Shown here piece by piece: positions 1-8,288 of a DNA stretch of 64,000 nt. The notes beneath the pieces were generated by a model that did not search any database, was not told the origin of the DNA, and saw only the letters and a list, made by a program, of their open reading frames with translations. Source of the stretch: Rhizobiaceae bacterium. Its GTDB lineage: Bacteria > Pseudomonadota > Alphaproteobacteria > Rhizobiales > Rhizobiaceae. Where the stretch lies: assembly GCA_023953835.1 (NCBI GenBank), contig JAMLJB010000001.1:2701501-2765500 (forward strand), written 5' to 3'. Each line of letters begins with the position of its first letter. Position 1 is the stretch's first letter. A program made the translations under genes and the position numbers.

Positions 1-480
1 GATGGCCGCCTTCGAGGCGGAATAGGCGGCAAGCCCTGGAGCGCCGCGAAGCCCCGCCATGGATGACATGTTGACGATCGAGCCGCCCGCCGAAGCCTTC
101 AGATGCGGAACGGCATATTTGCTCATCAGGAATGTGGATCGGACATTGACGCGAAAAACGCGGTCCCAAAGATCAGGGTCCATCTCGGCGATGGGCTTGT
201 GCGTGATCATGCCCGCATTGTTTACGAGAATATCCAGCCCGCCGAGGAACGCGACCGCCGCATCGATTGTGGCGCGGATGTCATCCTCTTCAGTCACGTC
301 GCAGCGCTGGAAGCGGGCTGCCGGGCCGAGCCGTTCGGCAAGGTTCTCTCCCTCGGCCACGTTGATGTCGGCTATGACGATGCGGGCACCTTCCGAGACA
401 AGAAGCTCCGCCGTCGCGCGTCCGATTCCGGTTGCGCCCCCGGTCAGAAGGACCTTCTTTCCCGCCATGCGGCCAGCCAT
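1..480 (-). CDS. SDR-family oxidoreductase, C-terminus outside the window
   Basis: The reverse strand is open from an ATG at 480 to the window edge, giving the first 160 residues of a classical short-chain dehydrogenase/reductase, normally about 250 residues. The glycine-rich NAD(P)-binding motif TGGATGIG is at residues 13-20, NNAG at 87-90, the catalytic serine region NMSS at 137-140 and the YSASK active site at 153-157. The start is supported by GGGAGG a few bases upstream; a Met at residue 5 is an alternative. The family oxidises or reduces alcohols and ketones in the cytoplasm; the substrate cannot be told. It is divergent from the operon at 775 and shares with it a promoter region carrying three TGTCGACA palindromes, so it probably belongs to the same regulon. 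The missing part lies before position 1. Confidence 0.93.
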   Translation of the reverse strand, partial: MAGRMAGKKVLLTGGATGIGRATAELLVSEGARIVIADINVAEGENLAERLGPAARFQRCDVTEEDDIRATIDAAVAFLGGLDILVNNAGMITHKPIAEMDPDLWDRVFRVNVRSTFLMSKYAVPHLKASAGGSIVNMSSMAGLRGAPGLAAYSASKAAI

Positions 481-530
481 CGCCACCTCCCGTTTTTTGG
501 CAGTGCCTCTATAGCAAGTCGATTTTCATA

Positions 531-538
531 TGTCGACA
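531..538. promoter_or_regulatory. TGTCGACA palindrome, site 1 (proximal to the SDR gene)
   Basis: A perfect 8-bp palindrome about 50 bp upstream of the SDR start, with flanks CATA and CTTA. The same core recurs at 574, 699, 6506 and 6571, all in intergenic DNA. The GT-N2-AC arrangement suits a dimeric helix-turn-helix regulator; the identity of the regulator is not known from the sequence. Confidence 0.55.
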
Positions 539-573
539 CTTAATATGAAAAAGAATGTCTATTTGATGTGCAA

Positions 574-581
574 TGTCGACA
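574..581. promoter_or_regulatory. TGTCGACA palindrome, site 2 (upstream copy, 775 operon)
   Basis: Core TGTCGACA extended to ATGTCGACACTAGT. The same 14 bases occur at the upstream site of the second promoter (6505-6518), followed in both cases by a CAT a few bases on. It lies 125 bp upstream of the promoter-proximal copy at 699. Shared sequence beyond the core argues for a true operator, perhaps acting together with site 3 or serving the divergent SDR gene. Confidence 0.55.
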
Positions 582-680
582 CTAGTTAACATATTTTGCC
601 AATTATAGGCTTTAAAACCTATTATTTGCTATATTGCAGTGCAAAAATTGCATGTAAGTATTTTTGTAATGACGGTCAGC

Positions 681-706
681 TTGACATCAGAATGAAAATG
701 TCGACA
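681..706 (+). promoter_or_regulatory. Promoter -35 box with overlapping TGTCGACA operator (775 operon)
   Basis: TTGACA at 681-686 is followed by exactly 12 nt and then TGTCGACA at 699-706. At the second promoter (6553-6578) the arrangement is identical, TTGACA then 12 nt then TGTCGACA, and the sequence after it also agrees (G-R-TGTG). The palindrome covers the end of the spacer and the start of the expected -10 region; no good -10 hexamer is visible. This position suits repression, or activation of a promoter with a poor -10 box. Confidence 0.6.
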
Positions 707-774
707 GGTGTGCCCGCAAGCGGCGCGACCAATATGGTACGCATATCTATTAAAACGCCAGCGGGAGAAACGAC

Positions 775-1836
775 ATGACAACAGGATCGAGCGGCCTTTT
801 GACGGGGACGCTGGAGCATCTGCGCCGACCACTTGTTCGCAACATCAAGGAAGGCCAGCGCATATTGGTCCTGTCCGATACCGAACATGACCCGAGGGTG
901 TGGCAGGCGATCATGACCATTCTGGCGGACATTGGCGCGGACGCGACGCTGGCCCTTTTCAGCCGCCGACCGGCAGACTACTACGATCCGCCTGAAGCGG
1001 TCTGCGAGGCGATGATGAAGTCCGACGCCAACATCCTTGTTTCTTCAACGGGCATGCTGCACTGCCGGGCAAGCCTGCGCTCGATGGAGGCGGGAATTCC
1101 GTCGATCTGCCTCGATGGCGGCATGAAGCTGGAGTGGTTGCAGTCGGGCGCGATTTCCGACGACATGCGCCAGATCGCGGTGCGAAAGCACTATGTCGGC
1201 AAGAACGTCTTTGGCGCGGACGCCAAGATTTGCCGCGTCACCTCGAAATACGGTACCGATTTTACCTATAGCGTCGAGGACAAGATCTGGATCCCGCCGC
1301 TGCCGTCGGCGGATTTCGATCCTTACAAGATCATCAACTTCCAGAAGGACGAGAACCGTCCTGCCGGAAAGCTGTACTACTATCTGTATCCGACCGGCGA
1401 ATTCAACGTGGCGCCAATCGAGGGGACGGCCAACGGCAAGCTGGTGATCGACCTCACCATGCACCATCTCGGCCTGCTCGGCAGCCCGATCGAGCTGACG
1501 ATCAAGGACGGGCGCGTCATCGAGATCGAGGGCGGCGTCGATGCGCGAATCCTTCGCGATTTTCTCGCGACCTATGGCGACGAGAACGCCTATATGTGTC
1601 CCGCGGAAGCGTCCGTGGGTGTCAACGCCAAGGCTGTCGTTCGCGGCATCCAGCGCGAGGACAAGAATATCATGGGAACCATGCATTTCGGTCTCGGCAC
1701 CAATGTCGACGTGGGCGGCTCGATCATGTCGAAGGTCCACATGGATGGTGTGATCCTTGAGCCGACGCTGTATGTCGACGGAGTCAAGCGGATCGAGCAT
1801 GGACGCTTCCTCGTGCCGATCGAAGGCGACGCATAA
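775..1836 (+). CDS. NicX/aminopeptidase T (M29)-like metalloenzyme
   Basis: A 353-residue soluble protein with the look of the family that holds both M29 metallo-aminopeptidases and 2,5-dihydroxypyridine 5,6-dioxygenase (NicX), a non-haem iron ring-cleaving enzyme. The C-terminal half carries likely metal ligands: a histidine at 304 in an HFGLG motif and HMD at 322-324, as in that family. The start is chosen from GGGAGAAACGAC just before the ATG. It is first of a tightly spaced catabolic operon (775-6399) behind a promoter with a TGTCGACA operator. Its neighbours are an alpha/beta hydrolase and amidohydrolases, which follow NicX-type ring cleavage in nicotinate pathways, but no maleamate amidohydrolase or maleate isomerase is seen here. 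Ring-cleaving dioxygenase and peptidase-like hydrolase are both possible; I cannot choose from sequence alone. Confidence 0.75.
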   Translation: MTTGSSGLLTGTLEHLRRPLVRNIKEGQRILVLSDTEHDPRVWQAIMTILADIGADATLALFSRRPADYYDPPEAVCEAMMKSDANILVSSTGMLHCRASLRSMEAGIPSICLDGGMKLEWLQSGAISDDMRQIAVRKHYVGKNVFGADAKICRVTSKYGTDFTYSVEDKIWIPPLPSADFDPYKIINFQKDENRPAGKLYYYLYPTGEFNVAPIEGTANGKLVIDLTMHHLGLLGSPIELTIKDGRVIEIEGGVDARILRDFLATYGDENAYMCPAEASVGVNAKAVVRGIQREDKNIMGTMHFGLGTNVDVGGSIMSKVHMDGVILEPTLYVDGVKRIEHGRFLVPIEGDA

Positions 1837-1857
1837 GCCGCCTGGGGAGGACGCATC

Positions 1858-2640
1858 ATGCTGTTGAACGGGGTCGCGACCGGCCAGGGGGAGCCGCTGG
1901 TTCTTCTGCACCCCATCGGCCTGGACGCTACCTTCTGGGAAGGGTTGGAGGGACTGCTCGACGGGTTTCGTGTGCTCAGGCTTGACCTGAGGGGCCACGG
2001 CCAGTCCCGCGTTTCCGGGCACCGGCCTGCGATCGCTGTCTATGCCGACGATGTCGCTGAAACGATGTCTGACCACGGCATGGAGCAAGCCGCCGTGCTC
2101 GGCGTTTCGTTCGGAGGCATGGTCGCGCAGACTTTGGCCTTGTCCCATCCGGGGCACGTATCGCGCCTGATCCTGTGCGCCTGTCCCCCGGGCATCGGGG
2201 AACCGGCTCGTGAGGCGATACGCGAACGTGGCCTGGCCGCAGAGCGCGATGGAATGGCGAGCATCGTGCCCACGACTCTCGAGCGCTGGTTCAATCCGGC
2301 GTTTCAGGACAGCCCGGTCGTCGCGCAGGTGCGCGAACGGCTGTTGACAAACGATGTACAAGGTTGGTCGGACGGCTGGAACGCCATCGCGGGTTTTGAC
2401 GCCCGGCCACGCCTTAATGAAATTCGCGCCCGCACATTGGTGGTCGCGGGGGAAAATGACAAGGCCACGCCGCGCGAAGCGTCCGAGGCAATCGCAAGCG
2501 GTATAGCGGGGGCGACGATGACGGTGATCCCCGGCGCACCTCATATGCTGCAACTGGAAACAGCCGCCGCCTTCGCGCGCATCGTGCAGGATTTCTTGGG
2601 GCAAGGTGCGCAGGCGGGCAAAGGAGGCGGGTTGGAATGA
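1858..2640 (+). CDS. Alpha/beta-fold hydrolase (3-oxoadipate enol-lactonase/ester hydrolase type)
   Basis: A 260-residue alpha/beta hydrolase. The nucleophile elbow GVSFGG puts the catalytic Ser at residue 84, the acid is Asp201 in GENDKATP and the base is His229 in GAPHM. The oxyanion region HPIGLD at 18-23 and DLRGHGQS at 43-50 are typical of the PcaD/PcaL-like enol-lactonase and C-C hydrolase group. GGGGAGG precedes the ATG. It follows the NicX-like gene by 21 bp and its stop overlaps the next start (ATGA). In the pathway it probably hydrolyses a lactone, ester or ring-cleavage product; the substrate is inferred only. Confidence 0.9.
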   Translation: MLLNGVATGQGEPLVLLHPIGLDATFWEGLEGLLDGFRVLRLDLRGHGQSRVSGHRPAIAVYADDVAETMSDHGMEQAAVLGVSFGGMVAQTLALSHPGHVSRLILCACPPGIGEPAREAIRERGLAAERDGMASIVPTTLERWFNPAFQDSPVVAQVRERLLTNDVQGWSDGWNAIAGFDARPRLNEIRARTLVVAGENDKATPREASEAIASGIAGATMTVIPGAPHMLQLETAAAFARIVQDFLGQGAQAGKGGGLE

Positions 2641-3632
2641 GAGTTGTCTTTTTCGGCGCCTCCCACTGGCATTTCGATCTCTATTTCGTTCCGTTCAGCG
2701 ACGTGCCCGGTGTCGAGCTGGTCGGCATCAGCGACCCGAACCCCGATGTGGTGAAGGAGATGTCCGCCCGTCTCGGTTGTGAAGGGGATGTCGATTTCAA
2801 GCGCCTGTGCCGCAGGCTCAAGCCGGATTTCGTTTTTGCGCTCGGACGACACATCGACATGCCCGACGAAGCGGAGTTTCTGATTGCGGAAGGCATTCCC
2901 TTCGCGCTGGAAAAGCCCTGCGGCATGACGCAGGCCGCGGTCGAAGCCATTGCGGCCAGGGCCGAGAAGAGCGGTTCGTTCGCCGCCGTTCCGCTGGTGA
3001 TGCGCAATGGCGACTTCACCGATCACCTGCTGCGGCAGAAATCGGAAGAAGACTTTCACTATATGAGCTTCCGCTTCATCGCCGGTTTTCCCGCGCGCTA
3101 TATCGCGGCGGGGTGCGAATGGATGCTCGACCCCGCATTGTCGGGCGGCGGCTCGACCATCAATCTTGCGGTGCATTTCTTCGATCTCGGATTGCGGCTT
3201 CTGGGTCCGGGCACGCGCGTTCTCTCCGCGACCATGGCCAACACGGCCTGGAATTTTCCCGTCGAGGACTATTCGCTTGTCACGCTCGAACGGGACGGCG
3301 CGCTGTGCGTGATCGAGACAGGCTATCTCTATCCTGCGCCGACCAGTTCCTTCGATATGCACTATGCGTTTCGCTCGCCGCATCATTACACAATCGCCCA
3401 TGATCCGGGCACGGTGGAAAGCCTCGAGAACGATGGCGCCAGCCGGACATGGGAATCCGTAACCACCAACGTGCCGCACTATCGCACGTTCGTCTTCGAT
3501 GTCCTCGAACGGGCAAGGACCGGCGCAAAGCCGCTGGCCTCGCTCTCCGACATGATTCCGGTAATGGGGCTGATCGAAGACGCCTATTCGAAATCCGGGC
3601 GCCCGAACTTTCACGCGCCCATGGCAAAGTGA
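2637..3632 (+). CDS. Gfo/Idh/MocA-family oxidoreductase
   Basis: A 331-residue protein with an N-terminal Rossmann fold and the family motif EKPCG at residues 92-96, where the lysine is the usual catalytic/NAD-contact residue. The nucleotide-binding loop is atypical (GASHWHF at 7-13 instead of G-x-G-x-x-G), suggesting altered cofactor contact. A cluster [18 protein letters not shown] near 171-188 fits the family's substrate-side histidine segment. It overlaps the hydrolase by 4 bp and lies 16 bp before the GMC gene, so it is translated within one operon. The family oxidises or reduces sugars, polyols and related hydroxy compounds; the substrate is unknown. Confidence 0.85.
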   Translation: MRVVFFGASHWHFDLYFVPFSDVPGVELVGISDPNPDVVKEMSARLGCEGDVDFKRLCRRLKPDFVFALGRHIDMPDEAEFLIAEGIPFALEKPCGMTQAAVEAIAARAEKSGSFAAVPLVMRNGDFTDHLLRQKSEEDFHYMSFRFIAGFPARYIAAGCEWMLDPALSGGGSTINLAVHFFDLGLRLLGPGTRVLSATMANTAWNFPVEDYSLVTLERDGALCVIETGYLYPAPTSSFDMHYAFRSPHHYTIAHDPGTVESLENDGASRTWESVTTNVPHYRTFVFDVLERARTGAKPLASLSDMIPVMGLIEDAYSKSGRPNFHAPMAK

Positions 3633-3648
3633 CCTGGAGGAGCGCGTC

Positions 3649-5259
3649 ATGGCGGAAGGAAACTATGATTTTATTGTGGTCGGTGCGGGTTCTGCCGGCG
3701 CTGTCATTGCCGCGCGGCTGAGCGAAAACCCATCCTGGAAGGTGCTGCTGCTCGAAGCGGGTCCGCCGAACAAGAGCGTGTGGCTGCATGTGCCGATCGG
3801 CTTTGCCAAGCTGTTCACCAATGCCAAGTACAACTGGATGTACAGCACCGATCCGGAGCCTTACATCGACGGGCGACAGATGTTCACGCCGCGTGGCAAA
3901 ACGCTTGGCGGGAGCAGCTCGATCAATGGCATGATCTACCTGCGCGGAGTGCCGACCGATTTCAACCACTGGCGCCAGATGGGCAATGCCGGTTGGGGCT
4001 ACGACGACGTTCTGCCGTTTTTCCGCAAGCTCGAATCCTATGCGGGCGGCGACGACGAATATCGCGGGCGCAGCGGCCCGATCGAAGTTACCGACGCGGA
4101 ATGGCGCAACGACCTGACGGAAGCCTTCATAGCCGCCGGTCGCGAGCTTGGGCTGCCGCGCAATGACGGCTTCAACGGGCCGACGCAGGAAGGCATCGGC
4201 TATTTCAACCTCTCGCAGAAGAACGGCCTGCGCAACTCGACCGCGCGCGGCTATCTCAAGCCTGCGCGCAACCGCCAGAACCTCCACATCGTGACCGATG
4301 CACTGGTCGAGCGGGTGATCCTCGACGGCAGCCGCGCGACGGGCGTGGAATACAGCGTTGGCGGTGAAAAGCGTCGGGCGTCCGCCGGCCGCGAAATCAT
4401 CGTATCGGGCGGCGCGATCAACTCGCCCCAATTGCTCCAGCTTTCCGGCATCGGGCCGGGTGACCTGCTTTCCCAACACGGGATTGCCGTGCAGCACGAA
4501 CTGCCGGGCGTGGGCGAGAACCTTCACGACCACTTCAACTGCAAGACATCTATCCGCGTCAGCGCGCCGCTGACCGTCAACGACCAGGTCAAGAACTGGT
4601 ATCGCCGCGCGCTTGCGGGCCTGCAATATGCATTGCATCGCAACGGCGCGCTGACGGTTGCGGCGGGTGTCGTCGGCGTGTTCGCCAAGAGCAGGCCGGA
4701 CCTCGAAGTGCCGGACCTTCAGGTCCACTTCTTCCCGTTTTCGGGCGACGACCTGTCGGTTGCTCCGCACACTTTTTCCGGCGTGACCGCAATCGTCAAC
4801 CAGCATATCCCGCAAAGTCGCGGCCATGTGCACATCAAGTCGGCGGACGCGCGGCAAGCGCCTTCGATTCTGGTCAACTATCTGAAGGAAGAGATCGACC
4901 AGAAGACGACGGTTGCCGGGTTGAGATTTGTCCGCAGGCTATTCGGCACCGATGCGATGAAGCCGTTTTACGTGAACGAGATGAAGCCCGGGCAAAAGGT
5001 GCAGAGCGACGAAGAGCTGCTTGCCTATGCGCGCGCCAACGGCGATTCGACCTATCATCTTTGCGGTAGTTGCCGGATGGGGATGAAAACCGCGAAAATG
5101 GCCGTGGTCGACGAGCGCCTGCGCGTCCACGGGCTGGAGGGCCTGCGCGTCGCCGACGCTTCCATCATGCCGCAGATCACCTCGGCCAACACGAACGTGA
5201 CCTCGATCATGATCGGCGAGAAGTGCGCGGACATGGTCAAGAGCGACGCGCGCGCCTGA
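3649..5259 (+). CDS. GMC-family FAD-dependent oxidoreductase (choline/alcohol dehydrogenase type)
   Basis: A 536-residue flavoprotein of the glucose-methanol-choline family. FAD-binding GAGSAGA is at residues 12-18, LLLEAG at 33-38 and GGSSSINGM at 87-95. The C-terminal HLCGSCRMG motif provides catalytic His470, and the N-T-N segment at 514-516 the second active-site position. Length and motifs match AlkJ/BetA-like membrane-associated alcohol dehydrogenases. GGAGGAG precedes the ATG. It oxidises an alcohol group to an aldehyde, probably passing electrons to quinone. In this operon it likely acts on the side chain of the imported or hydrolysed compound; betaine genes are absent, so choline is unlikely. 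Confidence 0.93.
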   Translation: MAEGNYDFIVVGAGSAGAVIAARLSENPSWKVLLLEAGPPNKSVWLHVPIGFAKLFTNAKYNWMYSTDPEPYIDGRQMFTPRGKTLGGSSSINGMIYLRGVPTDFNHWRQMGNAGWGYDDVLPFFRKLESYAGGDDEYRGRSGPIEVTDAEWRNDLTEAFIAAGRELGLPRNDGFNGPTQEGIGYFNLSQKNGLRNSTARGYLKPARNRQNLHIVTDALVERVILDGSRATGVEYSVGGEKRRASAGREIIVSGGAINSPQLLQLSGIGPGDLLSQHGIAVQHELPGVGENLHDHFNCKTSIRVSAPLTVNDQVKNWYRRALAGLQYALHRNGALTVAAGVVGVFAKSRPDLEVPDLQVHFFPFSGDDLSVAPHTFSGVTAIVNQHIPQSRGHVHIKSADARQAPSILVNYLKEEIDQKTTVAGLRFVRRLFGTDAMKPFYVNEMKPGQKVQSDEELLAYARANGDSTYHLCGSCRMGMKTAKMAVVDERLRVHGLEGLRVADASIMPQITSANTNVTSIMIGEKCADMVKSDARA

Positions 5260-5337
5260 GGAGTGAACCGTGTCGCTTGAGATGGGACATGGCTCCCGGA
5301 TTGTGCGGGGCTTAGTCCGGTTTCTCGTGGAGGAAGA

Positions 5338-6399
5338 ATGAAGGACAGGACAATCGGCGCGAATATGCGCAATCCGTCCGTCGATCACGACTGGCTGGCG
5401 CTTCGCCGCGAGGATGTGCTCGAACCGGACCAGCGGATCATCGACGCGCATCACCACATGTGGGATCGCCCCGGCTGGCGCTATCTGCCACCGGACATGC
5501 TGCTGGACATTCATGACGGGCACCGCGTCGTTGCGACGGTGCATGTGGAGGACGAGGCAGGCTATCGTTCCTACGGACCAGCCGACATGCGGCCTGTCGG
5601 AGAAACCGAGATCATGGCGGGCCTCGGCCATGCGTGGTCCTCGCAGGACCCGCAGGTGAACATCAATGCCGCGATTGTGGGGTATGCCGATCTCATTCTC
5701 GGCGATGCCGTGCGTCCGGTTCTGGAAGCACATATGGAAGCGGGGCAGGGCCGCTTCAGGGGCATTCGCCACATCACGGCCTGGGACGCGGACGAAACGG
5801 TGCAGACCCCGCTCGGCCCGCCACGGCGCACACTCGTCGAGGGCATGATCCCCGATCCGCGTTTCCGGCAGGGGTTCGCGCATCTCGGGCAAATGGGCCT
5901 GACTTTCGATGCCTGGGTATATCATCCGCAACTCGGCGAACTGGCCGATCTGGCGGATGCGTTTCCCCAGACGACGATCGTCGTGAACCACATCGGCGGA
6001 ATCATCCGCACGGGTTCCTATCGCGACCGCCTCGATGAGACATTTGCGCAATGGCGCGCGGCTGTCTCCGACATTGCGCGACGACCGAACGTTCTCATGA
6101 AGATCGGAGGCCTCGGCATGCAGCTTTTCGGCTTCGACCTGCGCGACAGGCCAGTTCCGGCGTCGTCGGAATATCTGGCCGGAATCTGGGAGCCCTTCGC
6201 GAATCATTGCATCGAAGCGTTTGGTCCCGAACGCTGCATGTTTGAAAGTAATTTTCCGGTCGATATGGCATTTTTTACATATCGAACAATGTGGAATGCT
6301 TTCAAGCGGCTGGCTGCGGGGGCATCTTCGCACGAAAAGGATCTGATGTTCTACGAAACGGCGGCAAGGACCTATCGCCTGGCGGCGCCGCCGGACTGA
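5338..6399 (+). CDS. PF04909-type amidohydrolase (TIM-barrel metal-dependent hydrolase)
   Basis: A 353-residue protein with the amidohydrolase-2 signature at its N-terminus: I-D-A-H-H-H at residues 35-40, giving the His38-x-His40 metal pair. It resembles the lactonase/decarboxylase branch (2-pyrone-4,6-dicarboxylate lactonase, fuconolactonase). Conserved downstream segments include VVNHIGG near 219-225 and MFESNFPVD near 301-309, the last placing the catalytic Asp typical of these enzymes. Start by GGAGGAAGA directly before the ATG; Met10 is an alternative. A 78-bp gap separates it from the GMC gene. Hydrolysis of a lactone or decarboxylation of a ring-cleavage product is the likely role. Confidence 0.88.
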   Translation: MKDRTIGANMRNPSVDHDWLALRREDVLEPDQRIIDAHHHMWDRPGWRYLPPDMLLDIHDGHRVVATVHVEDEAGYRSYGPADMRPVGETEIMAGLGHAWSSQDPQVNINAAIVGYADLILGDAVRPVLEAHMEAGQGRFRGIRHITAWDADETVQTPLGPPRRTLVEGMIPDPRFRQGFAHLGQMGLTFDAWVYHPQLGELADLADAFPQTTIVVNHIGGIIRTGSYRDRLDETFAQWRAAVSDIARRPNVLMKIGGLGMQLFGFDLRDRPVPASSEYLAGIWEPFANHCIEAFGPERCMFESNFPVDMAFFTYRTMWNAFKRLAAGASSHEKDLMFYETAARTYRLAAPPD

Positions 6400-6505
6400 G
6401 TTCCACCTCGACGCCGACACGGATGTAAGACAACGGCGCGACGCGACCGGGGCTGTGGCCTCGCTCGCGGCGCTCTTGGCTATTGCCGGTCAAACGCACT
6501 CATTA

Positions 6506-6513
6506 TGTCGACA
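6506..6513. promoter_or_regulatory. TGTCGACA palindrome, site 4 (upstream copy, transporter promoter)
   Basis: The core sits in ATGTCGACACTAGT, identical over 14 bases to site 2 at 573-586. It is 65 bp upstream of the promoter-proximal palindrome at 6571. Half-site extension CACTAGTGACAT forms a further imperfect dyad. The pairing of an upstream and a promoter-proximal copy is the same as in front of the 775 operon. Confidence 0.55.
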
Positions 6514-6552
6514 CTAGTGACATTTTTTTGATGAAATTCCGGCGTTTTTGGC

Positions 6553-6578
6553 TTGACACCGCGTTATAAATGTCGACA
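6553..6578 (+). promoter_or_regulatory. Promoter -35 box with overlapping TGTCGACA operator (transporter operon)
   Basis: TTGACA at 6553-6558, 12 nt, then TGTCGACA at 6571-6578 followed by GATGTG. Spacing and the operator-proximal flank match the promoter at 681-706, while the bases in between differ. Such conservation of spacing without conservation of sequence points to functional constraint. The expected -10 region falls on the palindrome's right edge and is a poor match to TATAAT. Confidence 0.62.
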
Positions 6579-6614
6579 GATGTGACGCACTGGAAGCCTG
6601 ACAGGAGCCTTTGA

Positions 6615-6710
6615 ATGGCTCCCCGCGAAGGCAAGATTGCGGGTCAAGGCGGAGGTGGCAGCGTATCTGGCGATACCCCCGGGCAGATGATGTTTCATTC
6701 TACGGGATGA
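6615..6710 (+). CDS. Possible 31-residue leader peptide
   Basis: An ATG at 6615 is preceded by AGGAG with a 7-nt spacer, a better ribosome site than many genes here, and opens a 31-codon frame that ends in TGA at 6708-6710. The predicted peptide begins MAPREGKIAGQ, is rich in glycine in the middle (GGGGS) and has no membrane segment or signal peptide. It lies 72 bp upstream of the first binding-protein gene, inside the leader. I recognise no family. It may be a real small protein, a leader peptide or chance; only the ribosome site and position support it. Confidence 0.3.
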   Translation: MAPREGKIAGQGGGGSVSGDTPGQMMFHSTG

Positions 6711-6781
6711 GGGATGGGGGTTTGGGTTGTGACGGTGTGCTGGGTCGACCGTCGCTTAAGATTATCCGGGAGGAAGTATTG

Positions 6782-8032
6782 ATGAAGAAGTATTCTGCGG
6801 TTCTGGGCTGCCTGCTGACCTTGTCGGCGGGCCATGCGTTGGCGCAGGACGACAATCGTCCGGTGCTGAAAATGGCTGTGCTTGAGGCGCTTTCAGGTCC
6901 CAATTCGCTGGTGGCCAAGCATATCGCCAACGCCACGCGCTATACGGTTGAAACCGAAATGGCGAAGCCCGACTACAAGGGTCCGAAGATCGAACTGAAA
7001 GAATATGACACGCAGGGTCTTTCCAACCTCGTGTCGGATCGTTTGCGCCAGGCCATCGATGAAGGCGCAAACGTGATCGTGCAGGGAAATTCCTCGGCGC
7101 TGGCCGCGCAGGTGAGCGAGGCGATTGCCCGCCACAATGCGCGCAACCCCGAACATACTGTTCTGTTTCTCAACACTGTCGCCGCCGCGATGGAGCTTAC
7201 CGGTGCAAAGTGCCAGTTCTATCATTTCCGTGGATCGCCTGACGTCAGCAGCGTCATCAAAGCCATCGTGATCGGCATGAAGGATGCGGGCGCGCTCGGC
7301 ACCAAGGTCTATGCCCTGAACCAGAATTATTCCTTCGGCCAGGACATCAACAAGGCGGTGAACGAATATGCCGGCATCGGCGGCTACACGGTGGTCGGCG
7401 AGACGTTGCACGAAGTGCAGAAGATTCAGGACTTTGCGCCCTATGTTGCTGCAATCGCATCGAAATCGCCAGATTCCGTGATTACCGGGAACTACGGCAA
7501 CGATCTGCTGCTGTTTCTGAGAGCATCGCGCGAAGCCGGGCAGAAATATGCCCTCGGCGCGTTCCAGCTCGATGCGCCGGGCACGCTTGCGGCAGCCGGA
7601 CCGAGCGCGGAAGGCGGCTTTGCGGTCAACACCTTCAATGCCGAACTCGACGCCGACAGCGCTGCGCTCGCGGAGGACTACAAGGCGAAGATCGGCGAAT
7701 ATCCCGTGATGGTCGCTCCCAAGACCGTCAAGAGCCTGCAGCTTTTCTTCCAGGCGCTGAACTCCCTTGCCGGTAAGGACAAGGTGACGGCTGAGGACAT
7801 GGTCATTGCGCTGGAGAACACCAAGATGCAAACCAGCATTGGTGAAATCTCGTACCGGAAGGAAGACCACCAGATCATCACGCCCGTGGTCGTGTCGAAG
7901 GTCAGCAAGGATGCCAAGTACAAGGCAGATGGCACCGACATGGGCTTCAAGCCGGTCAAGGTGATCCCGGGTTCTGAAGCCATCTCCGCCGTGCAGGACA
8001 ACTGCAAGATGGAACGCCCGAAAGGTCTTTAG
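6782..8032 (+). CDS. Periplasmic substrate-binding protein of a HAAT-type (branched-chain type) ABC importer, copy 1
   Basis: A 416-residue type I periplasmic binding protein (Peripla_BP_6 family). The start at 6782 follows GGGAGGAAGTATTG and gives a clean signal peptide, MKKYSAVLGC then a hydrophobic run, with likely cleavage after Ala21 (HALA/Q). A longer frame from 6611 exists but would bury the signal peptide. The mature protein keeps cysteines in KCQFYHF and near the C-terminus (NCKME) that could pair. It captures a ligand in the periplasm and delivers it to the permeases at 9583 and 10521. By eye it agrees with the next gene at roughly four residues in five, a tandem duplication. The ligand is unknown, probably a small carboxylate or amide used by the surrounding enzymes. 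Confidence 0.93.
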   Translation: MKKYSAVLGCLLTLSAGHALAQDDNRPVLKMAVLEALSGPNSLVAKHIANATRYTVETEMAKPDYKGPKIELKEYDTQGLSNLVSDRLRQAIDEGANVIVQGNSSALAAQVSEAIARHNARNPEHTVLFLNTVAAAMELTGAKCQFYHFRGSPDVSSVIKAIVIGMKDAGALGTKVYALNQNYSFGQDINKAVNEYAGIGGYTVVGETLHEVQKIQDFAPYVAAIASKSPDSVITGNYGNDLLLFLRASREAGQKYALGAFQLDAPGTLAAAGPSAEGGFAVNTFNAELDADSAALAEDYKAKIGEYPVMVAPKTVKSLQLFFQALNSLAGKDKVTAEDMVIALENTKMQTSIGEISYRKEDHQIITPVVVSKVSKDAKYKADGTDMGFKPVKVIPGSEAISAVQDNCKMERPKGL

Positions 8033-8071
8033 ACCCGAGGGTGGGCCGCCGGTGCATCTTTCCCGACAGGC

Positions 8072-8099
8072 ACGGCGCTTCCCGATCGGGGGGCGCCGT
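8072..8099 (+). terminator. Intercistronic hairpin between the two binding-protein genes
   Basis: ACGGCGC at 8072-8078 pairs with GCGCCGT at 8093-8099; the loop itself contains the self-complementary CCCGATCGGG. Only three T follow, so this is a weak terminator at best. A hairpin after a binding-protein gene often stabilises the upstream mRNA and lowers readthrough. Confidence 0.45.
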
Positions 8100-8288
8100 T
8101 TCCCGCAAGGAAGCGCGGCGGTCGACCCTTGCTGACTTTTGTCGAAGCGATCGGACGCAACTGGCGTCCGCCACACGTCTTGCGATGTCTTCCATTCTCT
8201 GAGGCAGCGGCCGTCAGTCGATGGCGAGACGAGTGAGACTTCCTGAATTTCTTTTTTTTCGCAGTCGATCAATTCGGAGGAATGCTCA

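Larger units (their letters stand above)
6400..6781. other. 381-bp intergenic leader region before the tandem binding-protein genes
   Basis: This stretch carries two TGTCGACA palindromes (6506, 6571), a TTGACA box (6553) and, downstream of the presumed start site, a 31-codon reading frame with a good ribosome site (6615-6710). The part from 6400 to 6500 shows no clear gene or terminator. The leader between the promoter and the first binding-protein ATG is about 200 nt, long enough for post-transcriptional control. Confidence 0.6.

Noticed and set aside
1045..2604. Open frame of 519 codons on the minus strand across the NicX-like and hydrolase genes
   Set aside because: It is antisense to two well-supported genes in a high-G+C region, where long antisense frames arise from codon bias. 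Its translation shows no domain and no ribosome site.
3280..6420. Long minus-strand frames (525 and 493 codons) across the GMC and amidohydrolase genes
   Set aside because: Both mirror strong coding genes and are rich in Arg, Ala and His as expected from antisense bias; no motif is visible.
6611..6781. Longer N-terminus for the first binding protein from TTG 6611
   Set aside because: It would put 57 hydrophilic residues before a perfect signal peptide; the ATG at 6782 has a strong ribosome site.
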